From contig DCGM01000046.1 in assembly GCA_002315255.1 (NCBI GenBank), positions 1 through 27,052 of the forward strand: a DNA stretch of 27,052 nt, read 5' to 3'. Made by a program: the position numbers and the translations under genes. Under the pieces are notes generated by a model, which was given only the letters and a program-made list of their open reading frames with translations, had not been told where the DNA came from and ran no database searches. The stretch is from Lachnospiraceae bacterium UBA1778. Its GTDB lineage: Bacteria > Bacillota > Clostridia > Lachnospirales > Lachnospiraceae. This document shows positions 1 through 7,062 of this stretch, one piece after another (positions within the stretch are counted from its first letter, which is position 1; the number at the start of each line of letters is the position of its first letter).

Positions 1-15
1 AAAGCCAAGAAGTAA
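1..15 (+). CDS. Possible 3' end of an upstream gene (partial)
   Basis: The first bases read as codons for Lys-Ala-Lys-Lys and then a TAA stop, and a terminator hairpin follows about 40 bp later on the same strand. This is what the tail of an upstream plus-strand gene would look like, but four codons carry no family information and the match could be chance. Confidence 0.25.
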   Translation, partial: KAKK

Positions 16-53
16 GGAACTAAAGCACATAGGCAAAATAGCGCTCCCGTCTG

Positions 54-87
54 TAAGCGGATGTCTTTATGCATCCGCTTATATTTT
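54..87 (+). terminator. Rho-independent terminator, plus strand
   Basis: A 10-bp perfect stem (TAAGCGGATG at 54-63 against CATCCGCTTA at 72-81) with an 8-nt loop is followed by a short T-rich run at 82-87. The T run lies only on the plus-strand side, so it would end a transcript entering from left of the window. It also insulates the SUKH gene that starts at 155. Confidence 0.65.
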
Positions 88-154
88 GGGTAACCTTAAA
101 AATCTCGGTTTACAAAAGAAATATTCAATTTTATTGATTCGATAGGATATTGAT

Positions 155-571
155 ATGTACTTGGAAACAGTTAAAAAATATGAAAATGAACGCCCGTACG
201 GAGGAATCGAATTGCCTGCCGACGAGCAAACAATCAAAGAACTTGAAGCCTATTTCAAATCCGTTTTGCCAACGGAATTAAAGAACCTGCTTTCCGAATT
301 GAACGGAGACGGATATCTTATATTTTCTGCCGAAAAAATCGTTGAAAGCAATCAACTGCTTACGGAGGTGTGGAGCGATACCTACCCCGATATTTCAAAA
401 TTTCTGTTCTTTGCCGAAAACGGCTGCGGCGACTATTACGGATATCGGATGGAGGCTGATGGAAGGTACCGCGATGAAATCTGTCTTTGGGAACACGAGA
501 TGCAGGAAAGCACCCATGTGGCCGCATCGCTTCTCGAGTTTATCGAAAAATACTATCACGGAGAGATCTGA
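155..571 (+). CDS. SMI1/KNR4 (SUKH) family protein
   Basis: Small acidic cytosolic protein of 138 residues. Its order of elements fits the SMI1/KNR4 (SUKH) fold: an N-terminal helix with the LPADEQTIKELE segment, the 'LPTELKNLLSELNGDGYLIF' region where family members have the P-x-x-y-x-x-f-l-x-x-x-N-G core, then 'FLFFAENGCGDYYGYRM' (residues about 82-98), which corresponds to the usual 'fa.dg.Gd.y.id' block, and an aromatic C-terminus. Known SUKH proteins often act as immunity proteins against polymorphic toxins, and others are of unknown role. No toxin gene is visible here, so an orphan immunity role is inference. ATG start with an AGGA-type site (144-147). It converges on the CotH gene with only 17 bp between the stops and no terminator of its own that I can see. 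Confidence 0.72.
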   Translation: MYLETVKKYENERPYGGIELPADEQTIKELEAYFKSVLPTELKNLLSELNGDGYLIFSAEKIVESNQLLTEVWSDTYPDISKFLFFAENGCGDYYGYRMEADGRYRDEICLWEHEMQESTHVAASLLEFIEKYYHGEI

Positions 572-588
572 AGTTTGCGGCAGGGAGA

Positions 589-2397
589 TCAATCGATGAA
601 CAGTTGCTCGTGGAGCAGGTCGACGATGCAGATCTGCGTTCCGAACTCCTCCGGCACCAGCACCTCGAAGCCGACCCAGCTTCCGTTCAATGAATAGAGT
701 TCCTGAATATCGAGCCGCTGAGTCTCGATCCCCAGCCGGACTTTTCCGTCCTTATAAACGCCGATGCGCACGACATTCGAGTTGCTTCCGCTATCGCCGA
801 CGAACGCCCATCCTTTGATTCGCGTCACGCCATTGCTTGTGCTGACCGAGTCGATCGCATACTGATGGGCTCCATGGAACGTCTGATAGTCCGAGACGTC
901 AATGAGATTCTGCTCCAGCGTTGTAAGCCCGAGCTTCGTGTCGATAAAGGCAATGCGGATCTGGAACCAGAATTTCATAAGGATATACTGGTCCGCAATA
1001 TTGGATAGATCGTTCGGCAGTGCTTCTTCACGGTCCGCCGAATAAGTCTTCCGATACGTCTCCATAAAGAGGTCGAGCTTCTCCATAAAATCCGCGTAGA
1101 AGGTCTGGGAAACCTCTTTCCAGGCGGCTATGTAGGCATCACGGAACGGCTTCGTCTCGAAGAGATGGCCAAAGACGAAGCATGCATTGTTTCGGGAGGC
1201 GCTCCAATCGTCATAAGGGAGAAGACCACCATCAAAATCCCATAGAGGCCCGATTTCCAGCTTTTCGCCGGGATTCTGATAGAAGTACATATTTCCGCCG
1301 GCGCCGTCACAGTTCCCTACAAGGTCGCGGCAGAGAAGCCATCGCGCAAATTCATCGACGTCAATCAGGTTCACATACGACGTGTCCTGATATCGCGCAA
1401 GGTTCTCGATCCGGTCCATCAGCGTTTTCAGTTCATTCATCTTTTCATCTGAAACCTTATCCGCATCGGGGCTTTTAATCGTATAGGCAAAATAAGCCCT
1501 CTGGTGGGCCGTCTGGAAATATTTACCGGTTCCCGGTTTCCAATAATACGGGTCATTTTCAAAGATAATGCCGTCACTCTTTACGACGCCCTGCGAATTC
1601 TTTATCGACACTGCCGGCACCAGAATATAGATTCTCGGGATAGCGTCATCATTCATCCAAAGTTCGACCGGTGCCGCCGGCATATTGAATTCCATGCCGC
1701 AAAGATCCCCTGCCGCATAGCCGAAATACATGACCAGTGTCAAAAAACGCACGAGAATCCATTCATCAGTTTCAAAGCTGCAGCCCGGAATCAGCGCTGC
1801 CTTCTCATCCAGCTTGATCTTATACGGATAGCGGCCATAGGAGGTATTTCCGCGAACCCTGATCTTTCCGGAATAATAGCGTTCCTCTTCCTCCTGACAG
1901 AAACGGAACGTCGCCTGTACATATTCATTATTTATGACGGATGCGCCGAGCTGCCCCTCTTTGGTAGGCCGGACCACATCGAAAGTCGGTTCTTTATTCG
2001 TCACAGTCCGGATAACGATCTTATTGATCGACTCATATCGGAGATTCGGATCCTCTTCCACAGGCGCCGGTTCCGTTTCCGGTTCGGTTTCCTCTTCCGT
2101 CGGGTCAGTTTCCGTCGGGTTGTTTTCAGTCGGATTATTTTCTTCTGCGCCGGTTTCGGCGGAAGTCCCTTCCGTTTCGTGCGCTTCAGGGTCTTCTTCC
2201 GTGTCGTGCGTAAAATCTTCATCTTCGCCGCTGTCAGCTGTCTCCGATGCCTCTGCCGTGTTCAGCTTTTCATCGCTGCCCTTCGTGTATTCATCCGACA
2301 CCTTACTGCCGGACTCCGCTTGCGAGCATGCGGACAATGACAGCATCACTGCTGCCATAAGAAGACATATTATCCGTCGCACAACCGTCACTTTCAT
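589..2397 (-). CDS. CotH-kinase family lipoprotein
   Basis: Exported protein of 602 residues. A lipoprotein signal (residues 1-24, lipobox LSAC with Cys24) is followed by a Ser/Thr/Glu/Asp/Pro-rich linker (about 30-118), then the CotH domain. Motifs seen are KIRVRGNTS..RYPYKIKL (178-196), typical of the CotH N-lobe, NCDGAGGN (362-369) and WDFDGG (386-391), matching the acidic catalytic/metal motifs of CotH atypical kinases. A separate beta-rich segment (about 510-602, with 'IKGWAFVGDSG') ends the protein. Family knowledge: CotH of Bacillus phosphorylates spore-coat proteins and resembles Fam20C. Many surface-anchored CotH proteins in Clostridia have no known substrate. The ATG overlaps the hemZ stop as ATGA, so translation is probably coupled to hemZ. 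VTC and DUF4956 genes, its usual partners, lie about 7 kb upstream in the same direction. Activity on protein substrates is inferred. Confidence 0.85.
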   Translation of the reverse strand: MKVTVVRRIICLLMAAVMLSLSACSQAESGSKVSDEYTKGSDEKLNTAEASETADSGEDEDFTHDTEEDPEAHETEGTSAETGAEENNPTENNPTETDPTEEETEPETEPAPVEEDPNLRYESINKIVIRTVTNKEPTFDVVRPTKEGQLGASVINNEYVQATFRFCQEEEERYYSGKIRVRGNTSYGRYPYKIKLDEKAALIPGCSFETDEWILVRFLTLVMYFGYAAGDLCGMEFNMPAAPVELWMNDDAIPRIYILVPAVSIKNSQGVVKSDGIIFENDPYYWKPGTGKYFQTAHQRAYFAYTIKSPDADKVSDEKMNELKTLMDRIENLARYQDTSYVNLIDVDEFARWLLCRDLVGNCDGAGGNMYFYQNPGEKLEIGPLWDFDGGLLPYDDWSASRNNACFVFGHLFETKPFRDAYIAAWKEVSQTFYADFMEKLDLFMETYRKTYSADREEALPNDLSNIADQYILMKFWFQIRIAFIDTKLGLTTLEQNLIDVSDYQTFHGAHQYAIDSVSTSNGVTRIKGWAFVGDSGSNSNVVRIGVYKDGKVRLGIETQRLDIQELYSLNGSWVGFEVLVPEEFGTQICIVDLLHEQLFID

Positions 2398-3866
2398 TCT
2401 GAAAAAAGCTTTTCCTTCCGTTCGATCATTTCCGAAATCTCCGCAATATAGAGATCAGGTTCCTTCACATTGTCTGCGCGTGTGATGAGGTCCTTCTGTA
2501 CGCGCTTCGTCGTCGCTCCTGCTCCGCAGGCGACGATCGTCTGGACCTCCTCCATAATGAGCATATTATAAACGCCCTCTTTTCCGGGGCGCGCATAGCC
2601 TGTATTTTCCTGGTTTCCAGCCATATTCTTCTGCCGGTAGAGGTAATACGGCTCGAGTCCGATTTCGTGGAGCATCCGCCGGCACATGGCCATAAGACCG
2701 TCCGTGTTTTCCATCCGATACGATTCATACGCCTCTTTACAGAGGTTCAGGCGCGACGAGCGCTTGATCGCGAGCGAGTGGATCGTCACATTGTCAGGAC
2801 GCATCGAAACGATCTCTTTCATCGTCTCCTCAACATCCGCCTCCGTTTCGCCGGGGAGTCCGAGGATCAGGTCCATATTAATATCATCAAAGCCGAGTTC
2901 ACGTGCGAGTATAAACGTATTCCGCACGTCGTCGACCGTATGCCGCCGTCCGATCAAGTCGAGCGTCTTCTGGTGCATCGTCTGCGGATTTACCGAAATC
3001 CGCGTGACCGGATACTTCCGTAAAACTTCAAGTTTCTCACGCGTAACGGAATCCGGGCGCCCGGCTTCCACCGTCCACTCGAGGACATTCGAAAGATCGA
3101 AGGAAGAAGCCACCTTTCCGCATAAAAAGTCAAGTTCGTCCGCCTCTAACGAGGTCGGCGTGCCGCCGCCGAAATAGATCGACGTCAGCTTTTTGTCGCG
3201 GAAATGCTCCGCCGCATAATCGATTTCCTTCGCCAATGCCTTTAGATAATCCTTCACGCGGCTCTTCCACGCCCGCACCGGGTAGGAAGAAAACGAGCAG
3301 TAAAGACAGATCGTCGGGCAGAACGGGATGCCGACATAGAGGCTCCAGCCGTTTTCCGTGTCAATGCGCTTCAAAATCGCCCGTTCCCGCTTCGCGATAT
3401 CGATATTAAGCTCCGTCTTCTCTTCCGAGCAGAGGAGGTCATTTTTCATATGGGCGCGGATTTCGTCATCCGTCGCGCCCTCCTCCAGCATTGCCATCGC
3501 AATCTTCGTCGGGCGGATGCCGGTCAGCGTTCCCCATGGGAGCGTCTTTCCCTGCGCCTCCGAAAGCATCCCGTAAAGCGTCTGCTTAAGATACGTCTTT
3601 GCGGCCTTCCGGTCGTTAAAATCCAATGAAACCGTACATGTTTTCTGAAAGCCCGCCGTTTCGTCCGTTAGCGTCATCGTGCAGGGAATGATAAGATCCA
3701 GATTTTCCTTCGGCGGAAGCCCGTCTGGAAGATTCTCATAAATCACGGTAAACGAAACCGGGTCTTCTGCATCCTTTTCCGTCACAAATTTCTGCCACGG
3801 ATAGAACGCCATAAGAAGGCCCCGGATATCATATTCAAAAAGGGTGGAATCGGTAATAAACTTCAT
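2394..3866 (-). CDS. hemZ: HemZ-type radical SAM coproporphyrinogen dehydrogenase-like protein
   Basis: Cytosolic radical SAM enzyme of 490 residues, close to the usual HemZ length (~490-500). The iron-sulfur/SAM motif CPTICLYC places Cys183, Cys187 and Cys190 in CxxxCxxC spacing. It is followed by the glycine motif YFGGGTPTSLEADEL. The N-terminal extension contains 'WGTLTGIRPTK' (about 111-121), a hallmark that separates HemZ from HemN and HemW. HemZ is named as an oxygen-independent coproporphyrinogen III oxidase of heme synthesis. Many HemN relatives turned out to have other jobs (HemW is a heme chaperone) and no other heme gene is in the window, so the exact reaction is uncertain. It follows the MBL gene by 69 bp and overlaps the CotH gene by 4 bp. 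Its own ribosome binding site is weak (GGGGAT). Confidence 0.85.
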   Translation of the reverse strand: MKFITDSTLFEYDIRGLLMAFYPWQKFVTEKDAEDPVSFTVIYENLPDGLPPKENLDLIIPCTMTLTDETAGFQKTCTVSLDFNDRKAAKTYLKQTLYGMLSEAQGKTLPWGTLTGIRPTKIAMAMLEEGATDDEIRAHMKNDLLCSEEKTELNIDIAKRERAILKRIDTENGWSLYVGIPFCPTICLYCSFSSYPVRAWKSRVKDYLKALAKEIDYAAEHFRDKKLTSIYFGGGTPTSLEADELDFLCGKVASSFDLSNVLEWTVEAGRPDSVTREKLEVLRKYPVTRISVNPQTMHQKTLDLIGRRHTVDDVRNTFILARELGFDDINMDLILGLPGETEADVEETMKEIVSMRPDNVTIHSLAIKRSSRLNLCKEAYESYRMENTDGLMAMCRRMLHEIGLEPYYLYRQKNMAGNQENTGYARPGKEGVYNMLIMEEVQTIVACGAGATTKRVQKDLITRADNVKEPDLYIAEISEMIERKEKLFSE

Positions 3867-3935
3867 CTAAAACAAATCCCCAAAGTGTAACAATTTCTGA
3901 AATAGTTTAAAGCACCATCCGCTGCCGCTCGGCTC

Positions 3936-4553
3936 CTAGATTATCCCCCGCTGCCGCTCAATCCCGATCGTCGTTTCGGCCATATGCCCCGGAAAAACAA
4001 CCGTTTCAGCCGGGAGCGAAAAGAGTATTCCCCGGATCGACCGGGCAAGTTCTGAAAAATCGCCCGTCGGGAAATCGGTACGGCCATAGGTGCCTTTAAA
4101 AAGCGTATCGCCGGAAAAGAGCCATCCGTCCTCCGGGAAATAGTAGCAGACAGAGCCTTCTGTATGCCCCGGCGTAAAGAGAACGCGCATTTTCCGTCCT
4201 AAAACTGTCGTTTCTTCGCCGTCCGAAAACGTCCCGTCCGGCGTGAGCTCGATGGTCCGGTTCATCTGCCGCGAAACATTGAGATCAGCGTTTCCGAGCA
4301 TCGTCTCCTCATTTTCACCGCAGAAAACCGGAATATCATACTGTTTTACTAATGCAGGAACTGCCAGAATATGGTCAAAATGTCCGTGCGTCAAAAGTAT
4401 TTTTTTCGGTTTTAAGCCGTTTTCTTCGATAATATTTGTTATTTTTTCCGCTTCCGATCCAGGATCGACGATGACCGCGTCTTTGGTTTCGGGCTCATAG
4501 AGAAGATAACAGTTCGTGCTGAGCGGTCCTACATTGATGAGCAAGTATTTCAT
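3936..4553 (-). CDS. MBL-fold metallo-hydrolase (glyoxalase II-like)
   Basis: Predicted soluble zinc hydrolase of 205 residues. The THGHFDH motif (residues 55-61) gives the HxHxDH metal site. Further ligands are in FTPGHTEGS, the FSGDTLF aspartate and the late FPGHMAETTIG histidine. This pattern fits the small hydroxyacylglutathione-hydrolase-like subgroup that lies between relA and hemZ in many Clostridia. The substrate is unknown, and low-molecular-weight thiol esters are a family-based guess. The frame stays open 13 codons further upstream, but the ATG at 4553 is chosen because a GGGAGGA site sits 4-5 nt before it, while the longer version would run through a terminator hairpin (4566-4598). 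The late motif reads GHMAETT where most relatives have GHGP-TT, a small deviation. Confidence 0.85.
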   Translation of the reverse strand: MKYLLINVGPLSTNCYLLYEPETKDAVIVDPGSEAEKITNIIEENGLKPKKILLTHGHFDHILAVPALVKQYDIPVFCGENEETMLGNADLNVSRQMNRTIELTPDGTFSDGEETTVLGRKMRVLFTPGHTEGSVCYYFPEDGWLFSGDTLFKGTYGRTDFPTGDFSELARSIRGILFSLPAETVVFPGHMAETTIGIERQRGII

Positions 4554-4565
4554 AGTTCCTCCCGC

Positions 4566-4598
4566 AAAAAGAGCGCCGTTCCGAAAAGGCACGGCGCT
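4566..4598 (-). terminator. Terminator/attenuator between relA and the MBL gene
   Basis: Perfect 8-bp stem (AGCGCCGT at 4572-4579 with ACGGCGCT at 4591-4598) with an 11-nt loop. On the minus strand it is followed by CTTTTT (4571-4566). It starts 6 bp after the relA stop, and the MBL ribosome binding site lies immediately behind the T run. Because MBL, hemZ and CotH follow closely with no obvious promoter of their own, it probably works as a partial terminator that lowers their expression relative to relA. Confidence 0.7.
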
Positions 4599-4603
4599 TT
4601 CTG

Positions 4604-6952
4604 TCAGCCTGCGCTCCGCGTGATGTCCATCACGCCCGGAATCGCCTGCAGCCTGGTAATCAGCTTATTCACTTCTTCGATATCCGAAACATCGAAGGAA
4701 AGCTCAATCGTCGCGACGCCGTTCTTTGCGACCTTCGAGGCGGCCGTCTGAATGTCGATTCCGTTCTCCGTCAGCGTCCGCGAAACATCCGCGAACATAC
4801 CGATACGGTTCTGGCAGAAAATTGTGATCATCGTCGTGAACTTGAGGCCCTTCACCTGGTCTGAGCTGCTGCTCCAGTCCGCAGGCATCAGGCGCTCCTT
4901 CTCTTCGTCCGGAATCGCAATGATATTCATACAGTCGGTGCGGTGGATCGAGATGCCGCGGCCTCTCGTGATATAGCCAATAATTTCATCGCCCGGAACC
5001 GGATTGCAGCACCGCGAGAAGTGGACAGAAAGGTCCTGAAGGCCCTTTACCATGATGCCGTTTCCGTTATACGAACGGACGCGGACACGCGCCTTCTCTT
5101 CGATCGACTGAAGGATTTCCTCATCGGAAAGATTCGCGAGTTTCTCGCGCTTCTGCTCTTCTAAAAGCTTATTCGCGAGCTGACCTTCCTTCATGCCGCC
5201 GCGGCCGACCGCCGCCATCAGGCTTTCCCAATCCGGATAATGGTATTTTTCGAGCGCTGCATTGACATAATCGGGCTTCGTGAGATCCGAAGGCACGATC
5301 GAATGCGCTTTACAGTAAGCATTGAAAAGATCGATGCCGCGCTTCGTATTATCTTCTTTGTTCTGAACCTTAAACCACTGGTTGATCTTATTCCGCGCCT
5401 GTGAGCTCTTAACGATCTTCAGCCAGTCCATCGACGGGCCGCGCGAGTTCTGCGACGTCACGATTTCCACGCGGTCGCCGGACTGAAGCTCATATTCAAT
5501 CGGGACTAAGGAACCGTTTACTTTCGCGCCGACCATCCGGTTTCCGACCGCGGAATGGACCGCGTACGCGAAATCGATCGGGTTCGACCCGGCCGGCAAT
5601 GCTTTCACCTCGCCGTTCGGCGTGAAGCAGTAGACATAGCCGCTGAACAGGTCAAAATCGTCCTTTACGAGGTCGACAAATTCGCGGCTGTCCGCCGTCG
5701 ACCAGTCCATAATCGAGCGGAGCCATGCGAGCTTGTCCTCGTCCGCGTTTCCGCCGGCTGCGACCGAGCCCTGCTCCTTATATTTCCAATGCGCCGCGAT
5801 ACCATATTCGGCCGTGCGGTGCATTTCAAACGTGCGGATCTGAATTTCAAACGGAATGCCTTTGCTGCTCATTACCGTCGTATGAAGCGACTGGTAACGG
5901 TTCGGCTTCGGCATGGCGATATAATCTTTAAAACGGCCCGGGAGCGGCGTGTACATCTCATGCACCGCGCCTAAAACCGCATAACACTCCATAACGGTGT
6001 CGACGATAATGCGGATCGCGAACAGGTCATAAATCTGATCCAGCGTCTTATGCTGCTGCGTCATTTTCCGGTAAATCGAGAAAAGATGCTTCGCGCGGCC
6101 GCTGATCTCCGCATGGATATTCTCTTTTTCGAGCCGCTCGCCGATCTCACGCTGTTTCTCTTCAATCAGATCTTCGCGCTCATTCTGCGTAAGCGAAAGC
6201 CGCTTCGAAAGCTCGGAGAAGATTTCCGGATGAAGGATCGCCAATGAACGGTCATCAAGCTCGACTTTAATACGCGAAATACCGAGCCGGGAAGCAACCG
6301 GCGAGAAGATTTCCATCGTCTCCTTCGCTTTCCGGATCTGCGTTTCGGGCGACCAGTACTGATATGTGCGCATGTTATGAAGACGGTCCGCAAGCTTGAC
6401 TAAAATCACGCGGATATCCTTCGCCATCGCCATGAACATCTTCCGGAGGCTTTCTGCTTCGACGTCGACCTTCTCGACGCTCCATTCGATCCGCGTCACC
6501 TTCGTAACGCCGTCGACGATCAATGCGACATCCTGCCCGAACTTCGCCGCGATATCATCGAGCGTGGACGGCGTATCCTCCACTACATCGTGAAGAATGC
6601 CGGAAATAATACTGTCGAGATCGAGTTCCATCTCCGCGAGAATCAATGCTACATTGAGCGGATGGCTGATATACTCTTCGCCGGAACGGCGTTTCTGCCC
6701 TTCATGCGAAGCGAGCGCCATCTCATACGCACTACGCACCCGCTGTAAATCGGCCGCCGGGTTATAGCGCTTGATCTCTTCCACGAGCATGTCATAAAGC
6801 TCCGCAGACGGCGTAAAATCCTTCGGCTTCGGGAAATAGATTTCTGAACGGATCGCTTCTTCGACCAGATTCTCTGAAAGGGCCGGAACCGAACGCGACG
6901 GTTCCCACGCTTTATCAATGCTGCTGTCTTTTTCGTTCGTATAATCCGTCAT
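4604..6952 (-). CDS. relA: Bifunctional (p)ppGpp synthetase/hydrolase (RelA/SpoT, long RSH)
   Basis: Stringent-response enzyme of 782 residues that makes pppGpp/ppGpp from ATP plus GTP/GDP and hydrolyses it at the 3'-pyrophosphate. The hydrolase HD site is intact: His83 in ASHEGQKR, His97 in ISHP, HDVVEDT at 121-127 with His121-Asp122, and KLADRLHNM with Asp189. In the synthetase domain, GRFKDYIAMPK carries the R-x-K-D signature of bifunctional Rel (RelA-only enzymes have E-x-D-D), and EIQIRT supplies the catalytic glutamate. A TGS domain (GYVYCFTPNGEV...), the conserved 'SRCCNPVPGDEI' zinc-finger-like region and a C-terminal ACT domain complete the standard order. An N-terminal extension of about 40 residues precedes the usual start. 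Strong AAAGGAGGAG ribosome binding site. Its own promoter is at 7034-7062, inside the end of recJ. Confidence 0.97.
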   Translation of the reverse strand: MTDYTNEKDSSIDKAWEPSRSVPALSENLVEEAIRSEIYFPKPKDFTPSAELYDMLVEEIKRYNPAADLQRVRSAYEMALASHEGQKRRSGEEYISHPLNVALILAEMELDLDSIISGILHDVVEDTPSTLDDIAAKFGQDVALIVDGVTKVTRIEWSVEKVDVEAESLRKMFMAMAKDIRVILVKLADRLHNMRTYQYWSPETQIRKAKETMEIFSPVASRLGISRIKVELDDRSLAILHPEIFSELSKRLSLTQNEREDLIEEKQREIGERLEKENIHAEISGRAKHLFSIYRKMTQQHKTLDQIYDLFAIRIIVDTVMECYAVLGAVHEMYTPLPGRFKDYIAMPKPNRYQSLHTTVMSSKGIPFEIQIRTFEMHRTAEYGIAAHWKYKEQGSVAAGGNADEDKLAWLRSIMDWSTADSREFVDLVKDDFDLFSGYVYCFTPNGEVKALPAGSNPIDFAYAVHSAVGNRMVGAKVNGSLVPIEYELQSGDRVEIVTSQNSRGPSMDWLKIVKSSQARNKINQWFKVQNKEDNTKRGIDLFNAYCKAHSIVPSDLTKPDYVNAALEKYHYPDWESLMAAVGRGGMKEGQLANKLLEEQKREKLANLSDEEILQSIEEKARVRVRSYNGNGIMVKGLQDLSVHFSRCCNPVPGDEIIGYITRGRGISIHRTDCMNIIAIPDEEKERLMPADWSSSSDQVKGLKFTTMITIFCQNRIGMFADVSRTLTENGIDIQTAASKVAKNGVATIELSFDVSDIEEVNKLITRLQAIPGVMDITRSAG

Positions 6953-6989
6953 AAGCTCCTCCTTTCAAAAATCTGTATTCCCGATTAAA

Positions 6990-7018
6990 ATCAGTCGCGC
7001 TTTTGTGCGCTTTCTGAT
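6990..7018 (-). other. Hairpin in the relA leader
   Basis: On the minus strand ATCAG (7018-7014) can pair with CTGAT (6994-6990), enclosing a GCGC/GCGC inner stem with a 6-nt ACAAAA loop. It lies between the relA promoter and its ribosome binding site and is followed by a short TTTTAAT stretch. It could be a weak terminator for recJ-side transcripts or an mRNA-stability element. No known riboswitch was recognised. Confidence 0.4.
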
Positions 7019-7033
7019 AAAAACCGAAGATTT

Positions 7034-7062
7034 ATTATACTATTTATTCTTAAATTCTGCAA
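7034..7062 (-). promoter_or_regulatory. Sigma-A promoter of relA
   Basis: On the minus strand, TTGCAG (7062-7057) and TATAAT (7039-7034) are separated by exactly 17 bp. The -35 box lies within the last codons of recJ and the -10 just after its stop. The start point would be near 7027, giving relA a leader of about 75 nt. The match to consensus is strong, so relA is probably expressed independently of the upstream array. Confidence 0.8.

Noticed and set aside
1504..2340. 278-codon open frame on the plus strand opposite the CotH gene
   Set aside because: Its translation is Arg/Phe/Ile-rich low complexity mirroring the acidic linker. The opposite strand has a clear lipoprotein signal and CotH motifs.
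3919..3960. Repeated CCGCTGCCGCTC near the MBL stop
   Set aside because: Two short copies about 30 bp apart, one within coding sequence; likely chance with no structure.
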